From Alphaproteobacteria bacterium (GTDB lineage: Bacteria; Pseudomonadota; Alphaproteobacteria; CALKHQ01): a stretch of 64,000 bases of DNA. A program made the translations under genes and the position numbers. Below, one piece after another: positions 48,812 through 56,994 of the stretch. The notes below the pieces were generated by a model that saw only the letters and a program-made list of their open reading frames with translations, was not told where the DNA came from and ran no database searches. The DNA is taken from assembly GCA_041396705.1 (NCBI GenBank), contig JAWKYB010000004.1, forward strand, positions 1 to 64,000, given 5' to 3'. Positions within the stretch are counted from its first letter, which is position 1, and each line of letters starts with the position of its first letter.

Positions 48812-50218
48812 CTACTCGGCCGCCTTCGGCTCCGCCTCGGCGAGCAGGCGCTCGGCCAGCGCGCGCTTCTGCTCCGGCGTCATCTTCTTGGTCTCGTTGT
48901 AGATCACGCGCTCGTTGATCGCCTGGTTCCAGTAGTCGAGCGCACCGAAGCCGAGCAGCACCGCCTTGCCGACGAACTGGCGCAGCACCTCGTTGGTCGG
49001 GCCCATCACCCAGCCGGCCTTGGCGTCGCGCAGATAGCGCTCGATGCCCAGGTCCTTCTTGTAGCCGGTGCCGCCGCAGGCATGCAGCATCTTGTCGGAC
49101 ACCTCGGCCACGTTCTTGGCCGCCTGGAACTTGATCTGCCAGCACCAGTGCAGATAGGCCGCGCGCGGCAGGTTCGACGGGTCGCCCTTGTGGATCGACC
49201 AGTCGCAGTCGTTGGTGGCGTCGTCCAGCGCCTTGGCGACCATGAAGTCGAGCGCGCGGCAGGCGTTGGTCGAGATCAGGCCCTCGCCGAAATAGTCCTG
49301 GATGGTCGGGTAGTCGCAGACCCGCATGCCGACGTCGACGTGCTTCTTGCGGGTGGTGTGCATCAGCCCGATGTCCATCATGCCGAGCGCGATGCCGTTC
49401 CAGCACGCCGACGAGCAGATCAGGAAGAACGGGTCCACCGCCTCGTCGTTCGAGTTGGCGCCGTCGCCCTTCGGGCCGACCATGCGGTCCTTCGGGATCT
49501 CGACGTTGTCGACCAGCAGCGTGCCCGACTGGTTTCCGCGCAGCCCGAGAGCGTCCCACTTCGACGGCTCGGCCTTGACCTCGTCGCCCATGATCAGGAA
49601 GCAGCTCAGGTCGGAATAGTTGCCGTCGAAATTCGGGCTGGTGGTCTGCACGATGTACCAGTCGGCAAATCCGCCCGACGTGGTCCAGGAGGCCTTTTTC
49701 AGCACCCGCCACTTATCGCCGGCGTCCTCGGCCCGCGAACTCACCGGGTACCAGAAATGCGACCCGGTCTCCGGGTCGGAATAGCTCAGCGTGCCGACCA
49801 GGCATTCCTTGTCCAGCCGGCGCATCAGCGCCTCGATGGTCGGGTTGTCGTAGGCGCGTAGCATGGCCGCGGCGACCGCGCCCAGGTGCATGGTGTAGCA
49901 CATCGCGGTCGAGGCGCAGCCGTAGCGCGCGATCGTTTCCACCGCCATCGCCGCGCAGACGTGGGACTGGCCGAGCCCGCCCCATTCCTTCGGCACCAGC
50001 AGGCCGAGGAAGCCGTGGGCGGCGAGCGCCTCGAAGTTCTTGCGCGGGAAGATCAGCCCGCGGTCGCTCTCGACCGCGTTGTCGCGCAGGGTCGTGCGGC
50101 ACAGCTCGATAAGCTTGGCCTGCAGCCGCTTCTGCTCGTCGTTGAGCAGCCACTGCGGATCCCACTCGAAGCCGAGACCCCAGAAAGGCTCGCTGCCCCA
50201 CATCTTCGCCGCGCTCAT
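48812..50218 (-). CDS. divergent acyl-CoA dehydrogenase-family protein
   Basis: A 468-residue protein with the three acyl-CoA dehydrogenase domains. The start at 50218 (MSAAKMWGSEPFWG) follows GAGGGTGCAC; the frame is open further upstream but without support. N-terminal helices contain FEALAAHGFLGLLVPKEWGGLGQ, the middle domain LVGTLSYSDPETGSHFWYPV, and the C-terminal ACGGTGYKKDLGIERYLRDAK. By hand alignment the MCAD-type catalytic Glu position (in RDAKAGWVMGPTNEVLR) is Gly406 and the IVD-type position is Ser. So neither known base is present and the reaction cannot be predicted. Many aromatic and Trp residues at the N-terminus are unusual. Confidence 0.82.
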   Translation of the reverse strand: MSAAKMWGSEPFWGLGFEWDPQWLLNDEQKRLQAKLIELCRTTLRDNAVESDRGLIFPRKNFEALAAHGFLGLLVPKEWGGLGQSHVCAAMAVETIARYGCASTAMCYTMHLGAVAAAMLRAYDNPTIEALMRRLDKECLVGTLSYSDPETGSHFWYPVSSRAEDAGDKWRVLKKASWTTSGGFADWYIVQTTSPNFDGNYSDLSCFLIMGDEVKAEPSKWDALGLRGNQSGTLLVDNVEIPKDRMVGPKGDGANSNDEAVDPFFLICSSACWNGIALGMMDIGLMHTTRKKHVDVGMRVCDYPTIQDYFGEGLISTNACRALDFMVAKALDDATNDCDWSIHKGDPSNLPRAAYLHWCWQIKFQAAKNVAEVSDKMLHACGGTGYKKDLGIERYLRDAKAGWVMGPTNEVLRQFVGKAVLLGFGALDYWNQAINERVIYNETKKMTPEQKRALAERLLAEAEPKAAE

Positions 50219-50780
50219 GTGCACCCTCGCTGCCTGTTCGGCTGGAGGCCGCGCGGCCGGCACTGGCGCCGGCAGGGCGTGCGGCCGTCCGCCCGTTGTT
50301 CGCGCCGCTGCGCCCGCGGGCGCAGCCGACTGCCGGAGAAAACGGTAGCTGAGGCGCCGACGCGGGAGCAAGAACCGGAACGGCACGACAGGACCAAATC
50401 GGACCAGTCGGCGAAGATTGGTCTGAGCCACCATGGCCTGCGGCCAGGCATCGGAGCGGCGTCCGCTTCGCAGCGCAAGGGCACCGTGCGGTTGGGGTTC
50501 GGCGCAGGAGCCGCGGAAATGGCGGCACAGGCCGAGCCATGCGCGACGGGCCGTGCGCGCCGGTGCGTTGCGCGCACCGTCTGTAATGGTTCGAATTGGC
50601 CTTGTTTTGGGTCATCCTTTGGTTCGGATTTGCCCGGCAAGTGGTCTAATCACTTGACCGGTCGTTGCGCCTCGACGCTATGATCGACGCACTTCAGGCG
50701 AGCGGCCCGCACGGCAGGCGGGCAGGACCGGTCGCGGCGCGCGCGGGGGCGGGCGTCCGGCGCAGAGGGAGGAACGGATC
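50219..50780. other. 562-base intergenic region with operator-like palindrome
   Basis: No gene is recognised between the minus-strand acyl-CoA dehydrogenase-like gene and the plus-strand binding protein gene. The useful content is at 50638-50684: an operator-like palindrome and a promoter candidate for the transporter operon. The segment 50219-50600 is plain GC-rich sequence. Confidence 0.6.
50638..50684 (+). promoter_or_regulatory. candidate GntR/FadR-type operator with promoter upstream of the liv-type operon
   Basis: CAAGTG (50638-50643) and CACTTG (50651-50656) form a perfect inverted repeat. The inner sequence AAGTGGTCTAATCACTT resembles the TGGTnnnACCA operators of FadR/PdhR-type GntR regulators, with one mismatch. 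It overlaps a possible -35 TTGACC (50654-50659); TATGAT (50679-50684) is a possible -10, but the spacing is 19, longer than ideal. Confidence 0.5.
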
Positions 50781-52075
50781 ATGGTGAGGCGGGGATTCCA
50801 GCTGTCACGGCGGCGGGTACTGGGCGGGGGCGCGGCCGGCTTGGCGGCGCTGGGTGCGGTCACCCAGGCGCCGCGCAAGGCAAGCGCGGAAGAGAAGACG
50901 GTCAAGATCGGCTTCCTGGCTCCGCTGACCGGCGAGGTCGCGGCCTGGGGGCTGCCCGGCCTGTACGGCTGCCAGATCTGGGCCGAGCACGTGAACGCCG
51001 CCGGCGGGCTGGCCATCGGCGGCGACCAGTACATGGTCGAGCTGGTGCCCTACGACAACGAATACCTCGCCGACAAGGCCTCGGTCGGCATGACCCAGCT
51101 GGTGTTCGAGGACGGCGTCAAGTTCGTGATGATGCTGGGCGGCGACACCATGCCGGCGGCCTTGCCGTCGCCTCGCAGGCCGACATGCTGGTCTCGACCC
51201 TGCTGCCCAGCGACCTGACGCCGGACACGCCGAACCTGATCGCACCGTGCGAGGTGCACCCGATCTACAACGTCACCGGCGTGCAGTGGGTGGCGGAGAA
51301 CCGGCCCGAACTGAAGACGGCGGTGATCTGCGCCCAGGACGATTCGCTCGGCCGGCCTTCGGTCGCCACCTACCAGGCGGCATTCGAGGCGGCCGGGATC
51401 ACGGTCAACGACACGCTGTTCTTCGATATCTCGACCACCGACTTCGCCCCGGTGATGACCTCGATGCTGTCGTCGAACCCGGACATCCTGTGCCTGGACA
51501 CGGCCTATGCCGACTTCGTCAACCTGCTGTGCGAGCAGGCCTACCAGCAGGGCTTCAAGGGTCAGATCATCTCGTGCACCTGCGACTACTACCACGACGT
51601 CGTCGCCAACACGTCGAAGGAGTTCATGGAGGGCTTCGTCTTCCAGTTCCCCGATTTCGACGACGCGGCGCTGAACGATCCGCGCATCAACTTCCGCGAC
51701 CCCAACGCGTTCTATGCCGAATATGCCGAGCGGTTCCCGGGCGAATGGAGCGCGGTGTCGTGGGAATACGCCTCGATCCTGGACCTGTGGGCCGACGCCG
51801 CGACCCGGGCCGGCAGCGTGGAGCCGCAGGACGTGCTGGCCGCGATGAAGGAAGGCGGCACCGGCAAGCACTGCTTCGGCGCGGCCGAGTGGTGGGGCAA
51901 GGACCTGTTCGGCATCGACAATGCACTGGTCGGCGACTGGCCGGTGGTGGTGATCCGCGACGGCAAGGCCGAGATCGCCGAGTTCAAGAGCATCCCGGCC
52001 TGGTGGGAAGCCCATAAGGACACCCTCATCGCCAAGATGGAGGAGATGGGCGAGATGTACTACCAGCGTGGCTGA
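50781..52075 (+). CDS. branched-chain amino acid-type ABC transporter substrate-binding protein, frameshifted
   Basis: A type I periplasmic binding protein (LivK/Peripla_BP_6-like). The start at 50781 follows GGGAGGAACGGATC. A twin-arginine signal (LSRRRVLGGGAAGLAALGAV) predicts Tat export. The frame is intact through VKFVMMLGGDTMP near 51150 and resumes one frame over as LAVASQADMLVSTLLPSDLTPD up to 52075. One missing base at about 51152-51161 (a CCGGCGGCC run) explains this; the repaired protein is 431 residues. Conserved fold signatures include KTVKIGFLAPLTGEVAAWG, FEDGVKFV and the ABC-type C-terminal half. It is followed by permease genes. The ligand is unknown; an assembly error is the likeliest cause. 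Confidence 0.87.
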
Positions 52076-52166
52076 CGCCGCGCGTCCGATCGCAACGTCC
52101 GCGCGCGTCGTCCGGGCGGGGCCATGCCTCGCCCGGCGCCGTGCCGCGCAGCCCGGCGCCGCCTGA

Positions 52167-53045
52167 ATGCCCGACCTCGCCACCCTGCTGCAGACGGTGC
52201 TGAACGCGCTCTATGCCTCCAGCTACATGGCGCTGGTCGCGGTCGGCCTGGTGCTGATCTTCGGCGTGATGCGGATCGTCAATTTCGCCCACGGCGAGCT
52301 CTACATGGCCGGCGCCTTCGCGGTCTACACCGTGACGGTGGAGCAGTCGGGACCGTTCCTGCTCGGGCTTGCGGTCGCCGTGATCGTGGTGGCGCTGATC
52401 GGGCTGGCGATGGAGCGCGGGCTGTTCCGGCCGATGCGCGACAACCCGTTGGGCGGCCTGATCCTGTCGATCGGCCTGCTGCTGATCCTGCAGTCGCTGG
52501 CGGTGGTACAGTTCGGGGTGCGGGCCAAGGACCTGCCCAACATCCTCGACGGCAGCCTGCAGCTCGGCATCGAAGGCGCACAGCTGGCCTATGAGCGGGC
52601 GCTGGTGATCGGCGTCGCCGTGCTGGTGCTGGGCCTGCTCTACCTGTTCCTGCGTCATACCCGCACCGGCTGGGCGCTCAGGGCCTGCGCCCAGGACCCG
52701 GAGGCGGCGCAGCTGCAGGGCATCTCGGTCAACCGCACCGCGCAGATCGCGGTCGGGCTCGGCGCGGCGCTGGCCGGCATCGCCGGCGGGCTGATGGCGA
52801 TGAACGTGCCGATCGAGCCCTATATGGGCCATTCCATCATCGTCGCCGCCTTCATCGTGATCATCGTCGGCGGCATCGGCAGCCTGGAGGGCGCGGTGGT
52901 CGCGGCCGTGCTCTACGCCTTCGTCGACACCTTCGTCACCACCTATACCGACGGCACGGTCGCCGGCATCGTCGGGCTGCTGCTGATGCTGGTCGTGCTG
53001 GTGGTCAAGCCGACCGGGCTGTTCGGCGCGCGCGAGCGGGCATGA
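52167..53045 (+). CDS. branched-chain amino acid-type ABC transporter permease, LivH-like
   Basis: A 292-residue inner-membrane permease with about eight segments. Signatures: YMALVAVGLVLIFGVMRIVNFAHGELYMAGAF (read in parts) at the start, the cytoplasmic coupling loop RHTRTGWALRACAQDPEAAQLQGI, and the C-terminal IIVGGIGSLEGAVVAAVLYAFVD. It lies 91 bases after the binding protein gene and 4 bases before the LivM-like gene. Confidence 0.93.
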   Translation: MPDLATLLQTVLNALYASSYMALVAVGLVLIFGVMRIVNFAHGELYMAGAFAVYTVTVEQSGPFLLGLAVAVIVVALIGLAMERGLFRPMRDNPLGGLILSIGLLLILQSLAVVQFGVRAKDLPNILDGSLQLGIEGAQLAYERALVIGVAVLVLGLLYLFLRHTRTGWALRACAQDPEAAQLQGISVNRTAQIAVGLGAALAGIAGGLMAMNVPIEPYMGHSIIVAAFIVIIVGGIGSLEGAVVAAVLYAFVDTFVTTYTDGTVAGIVGLLLMLVVLVVKPTGLFGARERA

Positions 53046-53049
53046 GCCG

Positions 53050-54180
53050 ATGAGCGCGATCGCGGCCCGGCAGGGGGCGGCCGGCGGCAGCGCCTGGCGG
53101 CCGCTGGCGACGGCCGTCGGCTGGCTGGTGCTGGCCGCCGGCCTGCTGGCGTTGCCGCACCTGCTGTCGATCTCGCAGCGCGAACTGGCGGTGCTGCTGC
53201 TGGTCAACATCCTGCTGGTCGCCAGCTACCGGCTGATCACGCTGACCGGCGAGTGGTCGCTGGGCCATGTGGTGATGATGGGCGTCGGCGGCTATGGCAG
53301 CGCGCTGCTGGCGTCGCTGCTCGGCCTGCCGGTGGTGCTGGCCATGGCCGGCGGCGCGGCGGTTACCGGGCTGGTGGCCTGGCTGCTCAGCTTCCCGCTG
53401 TTCCGGATGAAGGGCTTCTACTTCCTGATCGGCTCGTTTGCCGCGGCCGAGGTGATCCGGCTCTGCTGGAAGAAGTTCACCGTGCCGTTCGGCGGCCCGA
53501 AGGGGCTGACCCAGGTGCCGGCGCTGCCCGACCTGCATCTCGGCGGTCTGGCCGACTGGCTGTCGCTCCGGCTCGGCGAACCGGGCGCCGGCGGCCAGAC
53601 CGGCGACTATTTCCTCGGCCTGATGCCGGTGCACGAGGATCTGCTGATCCGCTTCTCGAAGCCGCTGTTCACCGCCAACTACTATTATTTCTGCCTGGTG
53701 GTCGTTGCCGCGTCGCTGTGGCTGCTGTGGCGGGTGGAGCGCTCGCGCATCGGCATGACATTCCATGCGATCCACTGGCAGGATTCGCTCGCCGCCTCGG
53801 TGGGCGTCGACACCCGCCGCTATCGCACGCTGGCGCTGGTGATCGGCTCGGCCTTCGCCGGCCTGGCCGGCGCGCTGATGGCGCACGGCGTCGGCTCGGT
53901 GTCGCCGAACCGGTTCGACGTGGCGCAGATGGTCTATGTGCTGATCTGGGTGATCGTCGGCGGCACGGCCACATTCGCCGGCCCGATCGTCGGCGTGATT
54001 GCGTTGACCATCCTGAACGAGGTGGTGTTGCGCGAACTGGACGTGGAGGCGTTGCGCCCGGCCTTCTACGGTGGCATTCTGATTCTCAGCGTGCTGTTCC
54101 TGCCGCGGGGCCTGGAGGGAGCCTGGACCTGGCGGCGCCGCGGCAAAGGCAAGACCGCGGCGGAGCAATCGAGGCACTAA
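53050..54180 (+). CDS. branched-chain amino acid-type ABC transporter permease, LivM-like
   Basis: A 376-residue partner permease with about ten hydrophobic segments. Signatures: LITLTGEWSLGHVVMMGVGGYGSALLA (read in parts), the loop ERSRIGMTFHAIHWQDSLAASVGVD, and WVIVGGTATFAGPIVGVIAL. The periplasmic loop at about 150-205 is longer than usual. The ATP-binding subunits are not downstream but face this operon from the minus strand at 56966-58427. Confidence 0.92.
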   Translation: MSAIAARQGAAGGSAWRPLATAVGWLVLAAGLLALPHLLSISQRELAVLLLVNILLVASYRLITLTGEWSLGHVVMMGVGGYGSALLASLLGLPVVLAMAGGAAVTGLVAWLLSFPLFRMKGFYFLIGSFAAAEVIRLCWKKFTVPFGGPKGLTQVPALPDLHLGGLADWLSLRLGEPGAGGQTGDYFLGLMPVHEDLLIRFSKPLFTANYYYFCLVVVAASLWLLWRVERSRIGMTFHAIHWQDSLAASVGVDTRRYRTLALVIGSAFAGLAGALMAHGVGSVSPNRFDVAQMVYVLIWVIVGGTATFAGPIVGVIALTILNEVVLRELDVEALRPAFYGGILILSVLFLPRGLEGAWTWRRRGKGKTAAEQSRH

Positions 54181-54304
54181 GGTGCCGGCGCATCGGCGAC
54201 TGTCGATATGCAGTCGAGCCGGTGTGATCAACGTACGGATGCCAAAAAACGGCCTGCCGTTCGGCACGGGCACGTCATAGATGTGCCATTCCCGTGCCCA
54301 GAAC

Positions 54305-54333
54305 TTGTTGAATGCTTGCATTCCCTGTTAGAC
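54305..54333 (+). promoter_or_regulatory. candidate promoter for the first small membrane protein gene
   Basis: TTGTTG (54305-54310) and TTAGAC (54328-54333) are 17 bases apart. It lies about 90 bases before the start at 54424, in a comparatively AT-rich stretch. The match is moderate. Confidence 0.4.
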
Positions 54334-54423
54334 TCACATTCCCTCAGCGGGAGAAGCGCGGCGATTCGCAACGAATTCGCCTTTCCGGGCCGTCGCGTCG
54401 AAACATCAAAGGAGGCAGACAAT

Positions 54424-54864
54424 ATGCGGATAGCAGGTGGCGTCATTGCCATCATCGTCGGCATCATTCAGACGATCTTGACGGCTTTGCTGGTCTTCGG
54501 CACGCAGATGATCGATGAGGCGATGCAAAGCGCGGAGGGTCAGCAGGCGATCGCCGACGCTGCCGGCGGGGATGCGGAAGCCGCCGCTGCGATGACCTCC
54601 GAAGTGGTCAGCACCCTGGGCTGGGTCGCCTGGGTCGCGCTCATCGTTTCGATCATCGTGGTTGTGCTCGGAATCATGATCTGCGCGAGCAAGAACCCGG
54701 TCAACGGCATCATCGTCGCCATCATCGGCATCGTGCTGCTCGTGCTGTCGTTGATCCAGGGCGGCGACGTGCTTCTGCCGATCATCTGGAATGGCCTGAT
54801 CATCCTTGCCGGCGTGCTCGGCTACATGGGGGCCAAGAAAGACAGCGGCATGGCTGCTGCCTGA
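54424..54864 (+). CDS. small four-segment membrane protein, uncharacterised (member 1 of 3)
   Basis: A 146-residue protein with four predicted membrane segments: about residues 4-25, 62-88, 92-112 and 117-138. An acidic, Ala-rich loop (about 27-60, containing IDEAMQSAEGQQAIADAAGG) follows the first segment. The start at 54424 follows a strong AAAGGAGGCAGA; longer in-frame starts lie in the non-coding leader. Segments are rich in Ile/Val/Gly. The layout resembles DUF4064-like small membrane proteins, but I do not recognise a specific family. Two similar genes follow, with the same GGAGGCAG ribosome-binding context. Confidence 0.8.
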   Translation: MRIAGGVIAIIVGIIQTILTALLVFGTQMIDEAMQSAEGQQAIADAAGGDAEAAAAMTSEVVSTLGWVAWVALIVSIIVVVLGIMICASKNPVNGIIVAIIGIVLLVLSLIQGGDVLLPIIWNGLIILAGVLGYMGAKKDSGMAAA

Positions 54865-54885
54865 GCCGCAGCCCTTGCGCGACTG

Positions 54886-54925
54886 CGGGAGCGGATACCC
54901 CACGGGTTTCTGCTCCCGTTTCGCG
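54886..54925 (+). terminator. weak hairpin after membrane protein 1
   Basis: CGGGAGC (54886-54892) pairs with GCTCCCG (54912-54918) across a 19-base loop and is followed by TTTCG. The long loop and short T-run make it a weak terminator at best. Confidence 0.3.
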
Positions 54926-55068
54926 GTCTTCCTTTCGGCAAGACGCATCCGATCGACCGTCGGCGACAAGCAGCCCGGCAGCGATTCCCCGATGAAGGAC
55001 AACGACGATTGTCACCAACGGGCGGCAGGATTGCGCACAGTTCATCTGGTAAATGGAGGCAGAGCATC

Positions 55069-55596
55069 ATGAAGCTCGTCGGTGGTCTAATCGGCCTGAT
55101 CGCGGGCGCCGTCCTCGCCGTGATCGGTATCATCAACGTGGTCCAGGGGTCGGGCGCCTCGAGCGAGGCGACCGAGCAGATCACGGCCATGCTGGAAGGC
55201 GCAGGCATCCAGGTGGAAGGCGATGACTTCGTCGGCGCGATCCGGGCGAAAATCGAGGAACTGCGCGGCACAGAAGGCGCCGACCAGGCGATGATCACGC
55301 AGCTCGAGACGATGGCGACCCAGCTGGAAGAGGGCATGGGCGCGGTCGGCGACTACATGACCTGGTTCTACATCGCCATCATCGGCGGGGTGATCGCCGT
55401 CATCCTCGGCTTCCTGTCGATCAAGGGAACCGGCATGGCGATGCCGGGGCTGCTGACCCTTGTCGGCATAGCCTTGACCGTGATTGCCTTCATCATGGCG
55501 TCGGACCATGCGATCAGCTGGATCGTCGCGATCGTCGTGGCGGTCGGCGGCGTGCTGGCCGCGCTCGGGTCGAAGCAGAGCCAATCCGCGGCCTGA
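55069..55596 (+). CDS. small four-segment membrane protein, uncharacterised (member 2 of 3)
   Basis: A 175-residue protein with the same layout as its upstream neighbour. A first membrane segment (about 4-26, KLVGGLIGLIAGAVLAVIGI) is followed by an 80-residue Glu/Asp/Gln-rich loop with helical character (QITAMLEGAGIQVEGDDF and ETMATQLEEGMGAVGDY). Three more segments lie at about 101-120, 126-146 and 150-167. The ATG at 55069 follows TGGAGGCAGAGCATC. The N-terminal M(K/R)xxGGxIxxIxG pattern is shared with member 1. Function unknown. A strong terminator follows it, so members 1 and 2 may be one transcript. Confidence 0.8.
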   Translation: MKLVGGLIGLIAGAVLAVIGIINVVQGSGASSEATEQITAMLEGAGIQVEGDDFVGAIRAKIEELRGTEGADQAMITQLETMATQLEEGMGAVGDYMTWFYIAIIGGVIAVILGFLSIKGTGMAMPGLLTLVGIALTVIAFIMASDHAISWIVAIVVAVGGVLAALGSKQSQSAA

Positions 55597-55621
55597 CCCG
55601 TCGCACAAGCGTATCCGGTAG

Positions 55622-55653
55622 ACGGCCCGGCGGCTTCGCCGGGCCGTTTTTTT
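55622..55653 (+). terminator. strong intrinsic terminator after membrane protein 2
   Basis: A perfect 11-base-pair stem, ACGGCCCGGCG (55622-55632) with CGCCGGGCCGT (55637-55647), has a GCTT loop and is followed directly by a run of seven T (55647-55653). One of the best terminators in the window. Confidence 0.95.
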
Positions 55654-55775
55654 GTTCCGTATTTCCGTATCCGCCGGCGAGACGCAACGCACCGGCCTGG
55701 CCGGTGCAACCGGAACGCTGGACAGCGGGTCCCGGATGCGCCGGAATGGACCCGCTTGTTTGGCGGGAGGCAGCG

Positions 55776-56375
55776 ATGCGTGTGTGGGGAACGGTGGTGC
55801 TCGTGCTGGGCGCCATCCTTTTTGCGGTCAAGCTCTCCACGGCGAGCCTCAGCCAGCTCGCCGGGCAGGCGATGATGCCCGTCCTCACCGAGAACAGCCT
55901 GATGGGTCAGGCCAGCCGGGGCAACGACGAGGCCATGCAGCTGCTGCAGGAAATCGGTGCGATCGACATCGAGAATGTCGCGTTGATGCCGGGCGAACTG
56001 GAGCGGCTGCGCCAGGGCAGCGATTATTCGCCGGAAGTCCTCGATCTGTTTGAGAGCGACATCGAACGCATGCAGTCGCTGGCGGTCGAGATCGAGGCGA
56101 CGAACCGGCTGCGCCTGCCGCAGAACCTGCTGCTGATCGTCATTCTCGGCGCGGCCTTTGTCGTATTCGCGACCCGCCGTGTGGTTCCCGGCCTGATCGT
56201 TGCCACCGTGGCCGGCGTGGCCAACCTGGCGACCCTGGTTTGGGCGCAGGCCGGGACGCTTGCCCTGCTGTTCGGCCTTGCCGTGCCGATCGGGGCGGCC
56301 ATCGCCTATGTCGGCTATCGCCGCGAACAGCGTGCAAAGGCGCAGCTGCCGAAGGGCTACGACGTCTTCGATTGA
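55776..56375 (+). CDS. small multi-segment membrane protein, uncharacterised (member 3 of 3)
   Basis: A 199-residue protein starting at 55776 just after GCGGGAGGCAGCG. One N-terminal membrane segment (about 3-22) is followed by a 90-residue acidic, Leu-rich loop likely to be helical (ENSLMGQASRGNDEAMQLLQ, LERLRQGSDYSPEVLDLF, IERMQSLAVEIEA). Three closely packed segments (about 115-133, 137-155 and 158-177) and a short basic tail (RREQRAKAQLPKGYDVFD) complete it. The order segment, loop, three segments matches members 1 and 2, although the sequence is more divergent. It comes after the strong terminator, so it needs its own promoter. Function unknown. Confidence 0.78.
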   Translation: MRVWGTVVLVLGAILFAVKLSTASLSQLAGQAMMPVLTENSLMGQASRGNDEAMQLLQEIGAIDIENVALMPGELERLRQGSDYSPEVLDLFESDIERMQSLAVEIEATNRLRLPQNLLLIVILGAAFVVFATRRVVPGLIVATVAGVANLATLVWAQAGTLALLFGLAVPIGAAIAYVGYRREQRAKAQLPKGYDVFD

Positions 56376-56398
56376 GGGCCGATCCCGCCCGAGCGGAG

Positions 56399-56994
56399 TC
56401 AGGTCCGGGCATCGAGCAGCAGCCGGGCCGCGCCGGCGAGCCTGCGCTCGTCGCCGAATGCCAGCCGCGCGGCCGTGCTTTGCCAGGCCGCCAACGCCGG
56501 CCCGGACTGCAGCCCCGCTAGGCCGGGCCTCTCCCGCAACGCCGCCAGCCGGTCGCGGCCCTCGGCCCACAGCGCCGCGAGCCGGCGCCGGCCGACCGAC
56601 TCGAACCCCGCCGCATCGCGCTGCCTGAGCCGCAGGTGGAAGGTGGAACTGCGCGCGCCGACGGCCGGCTGCAGGCCGTGGCCCAGGCCTCGCCGGCCAT
56701 CCAGCGTTCGGCAAGCCTGTCCAGCGCTGCCGTGTCGCCGTCCAGCGCTGCGAGATCGGCCGAGGCGGTGACCCGGCGCAGGTCGTCGGCCGCGAAGTGG
56801 GTCTCGGCCAGCGCCGCGGCGCCTGCCAGCGCGGTCCGGGCGGCCGCCGCGTGGCCACCCGCGAGCGCGGCGAGAGCCGCTGCCATCGCCCGTTCCCAGG
56901 TCCAGGCCTCGACCGGCCAGCCGGCGCGGGCAAGCGCGGCGCGGACCGGCTCGGCTATGTCTTCCTCAGCCGCCGAGATAGGCGCGGCGGACAT
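56399..56994 (-). CDS. hypothetical protein downstream of livF, frameshifted
   Basis: Coding-like sequence on the minus strand in two frames. The first part, from about 56994 (overlapping the livF end by 29 bases), reads EPVRAALARAGWPVEAWTWERA, then several Ala-rich helices, down to RWMAGEAWA near 56690. The second, one frame over, reads LRLRQRDAAGFESVGRRRLAALWAEG and continues to the stop at 56399-56401. One missing base around 56675-56700 would join them into about 198 residues. Both halves look like alpha-helical repeats; the family is not recognised. The start codon is uncertain. It may belong to the livGF operon. Confidence 0.55.

Noticed and set aside
54244..54261. Hairpin AACGG-CCTG-CCGTT with adjacent A-run after the LivM-like gene
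   Set aside because: The T-run is on the minus strand, where no gene ends nearby. On plus there is no T tail, so it is not a supported terminator.
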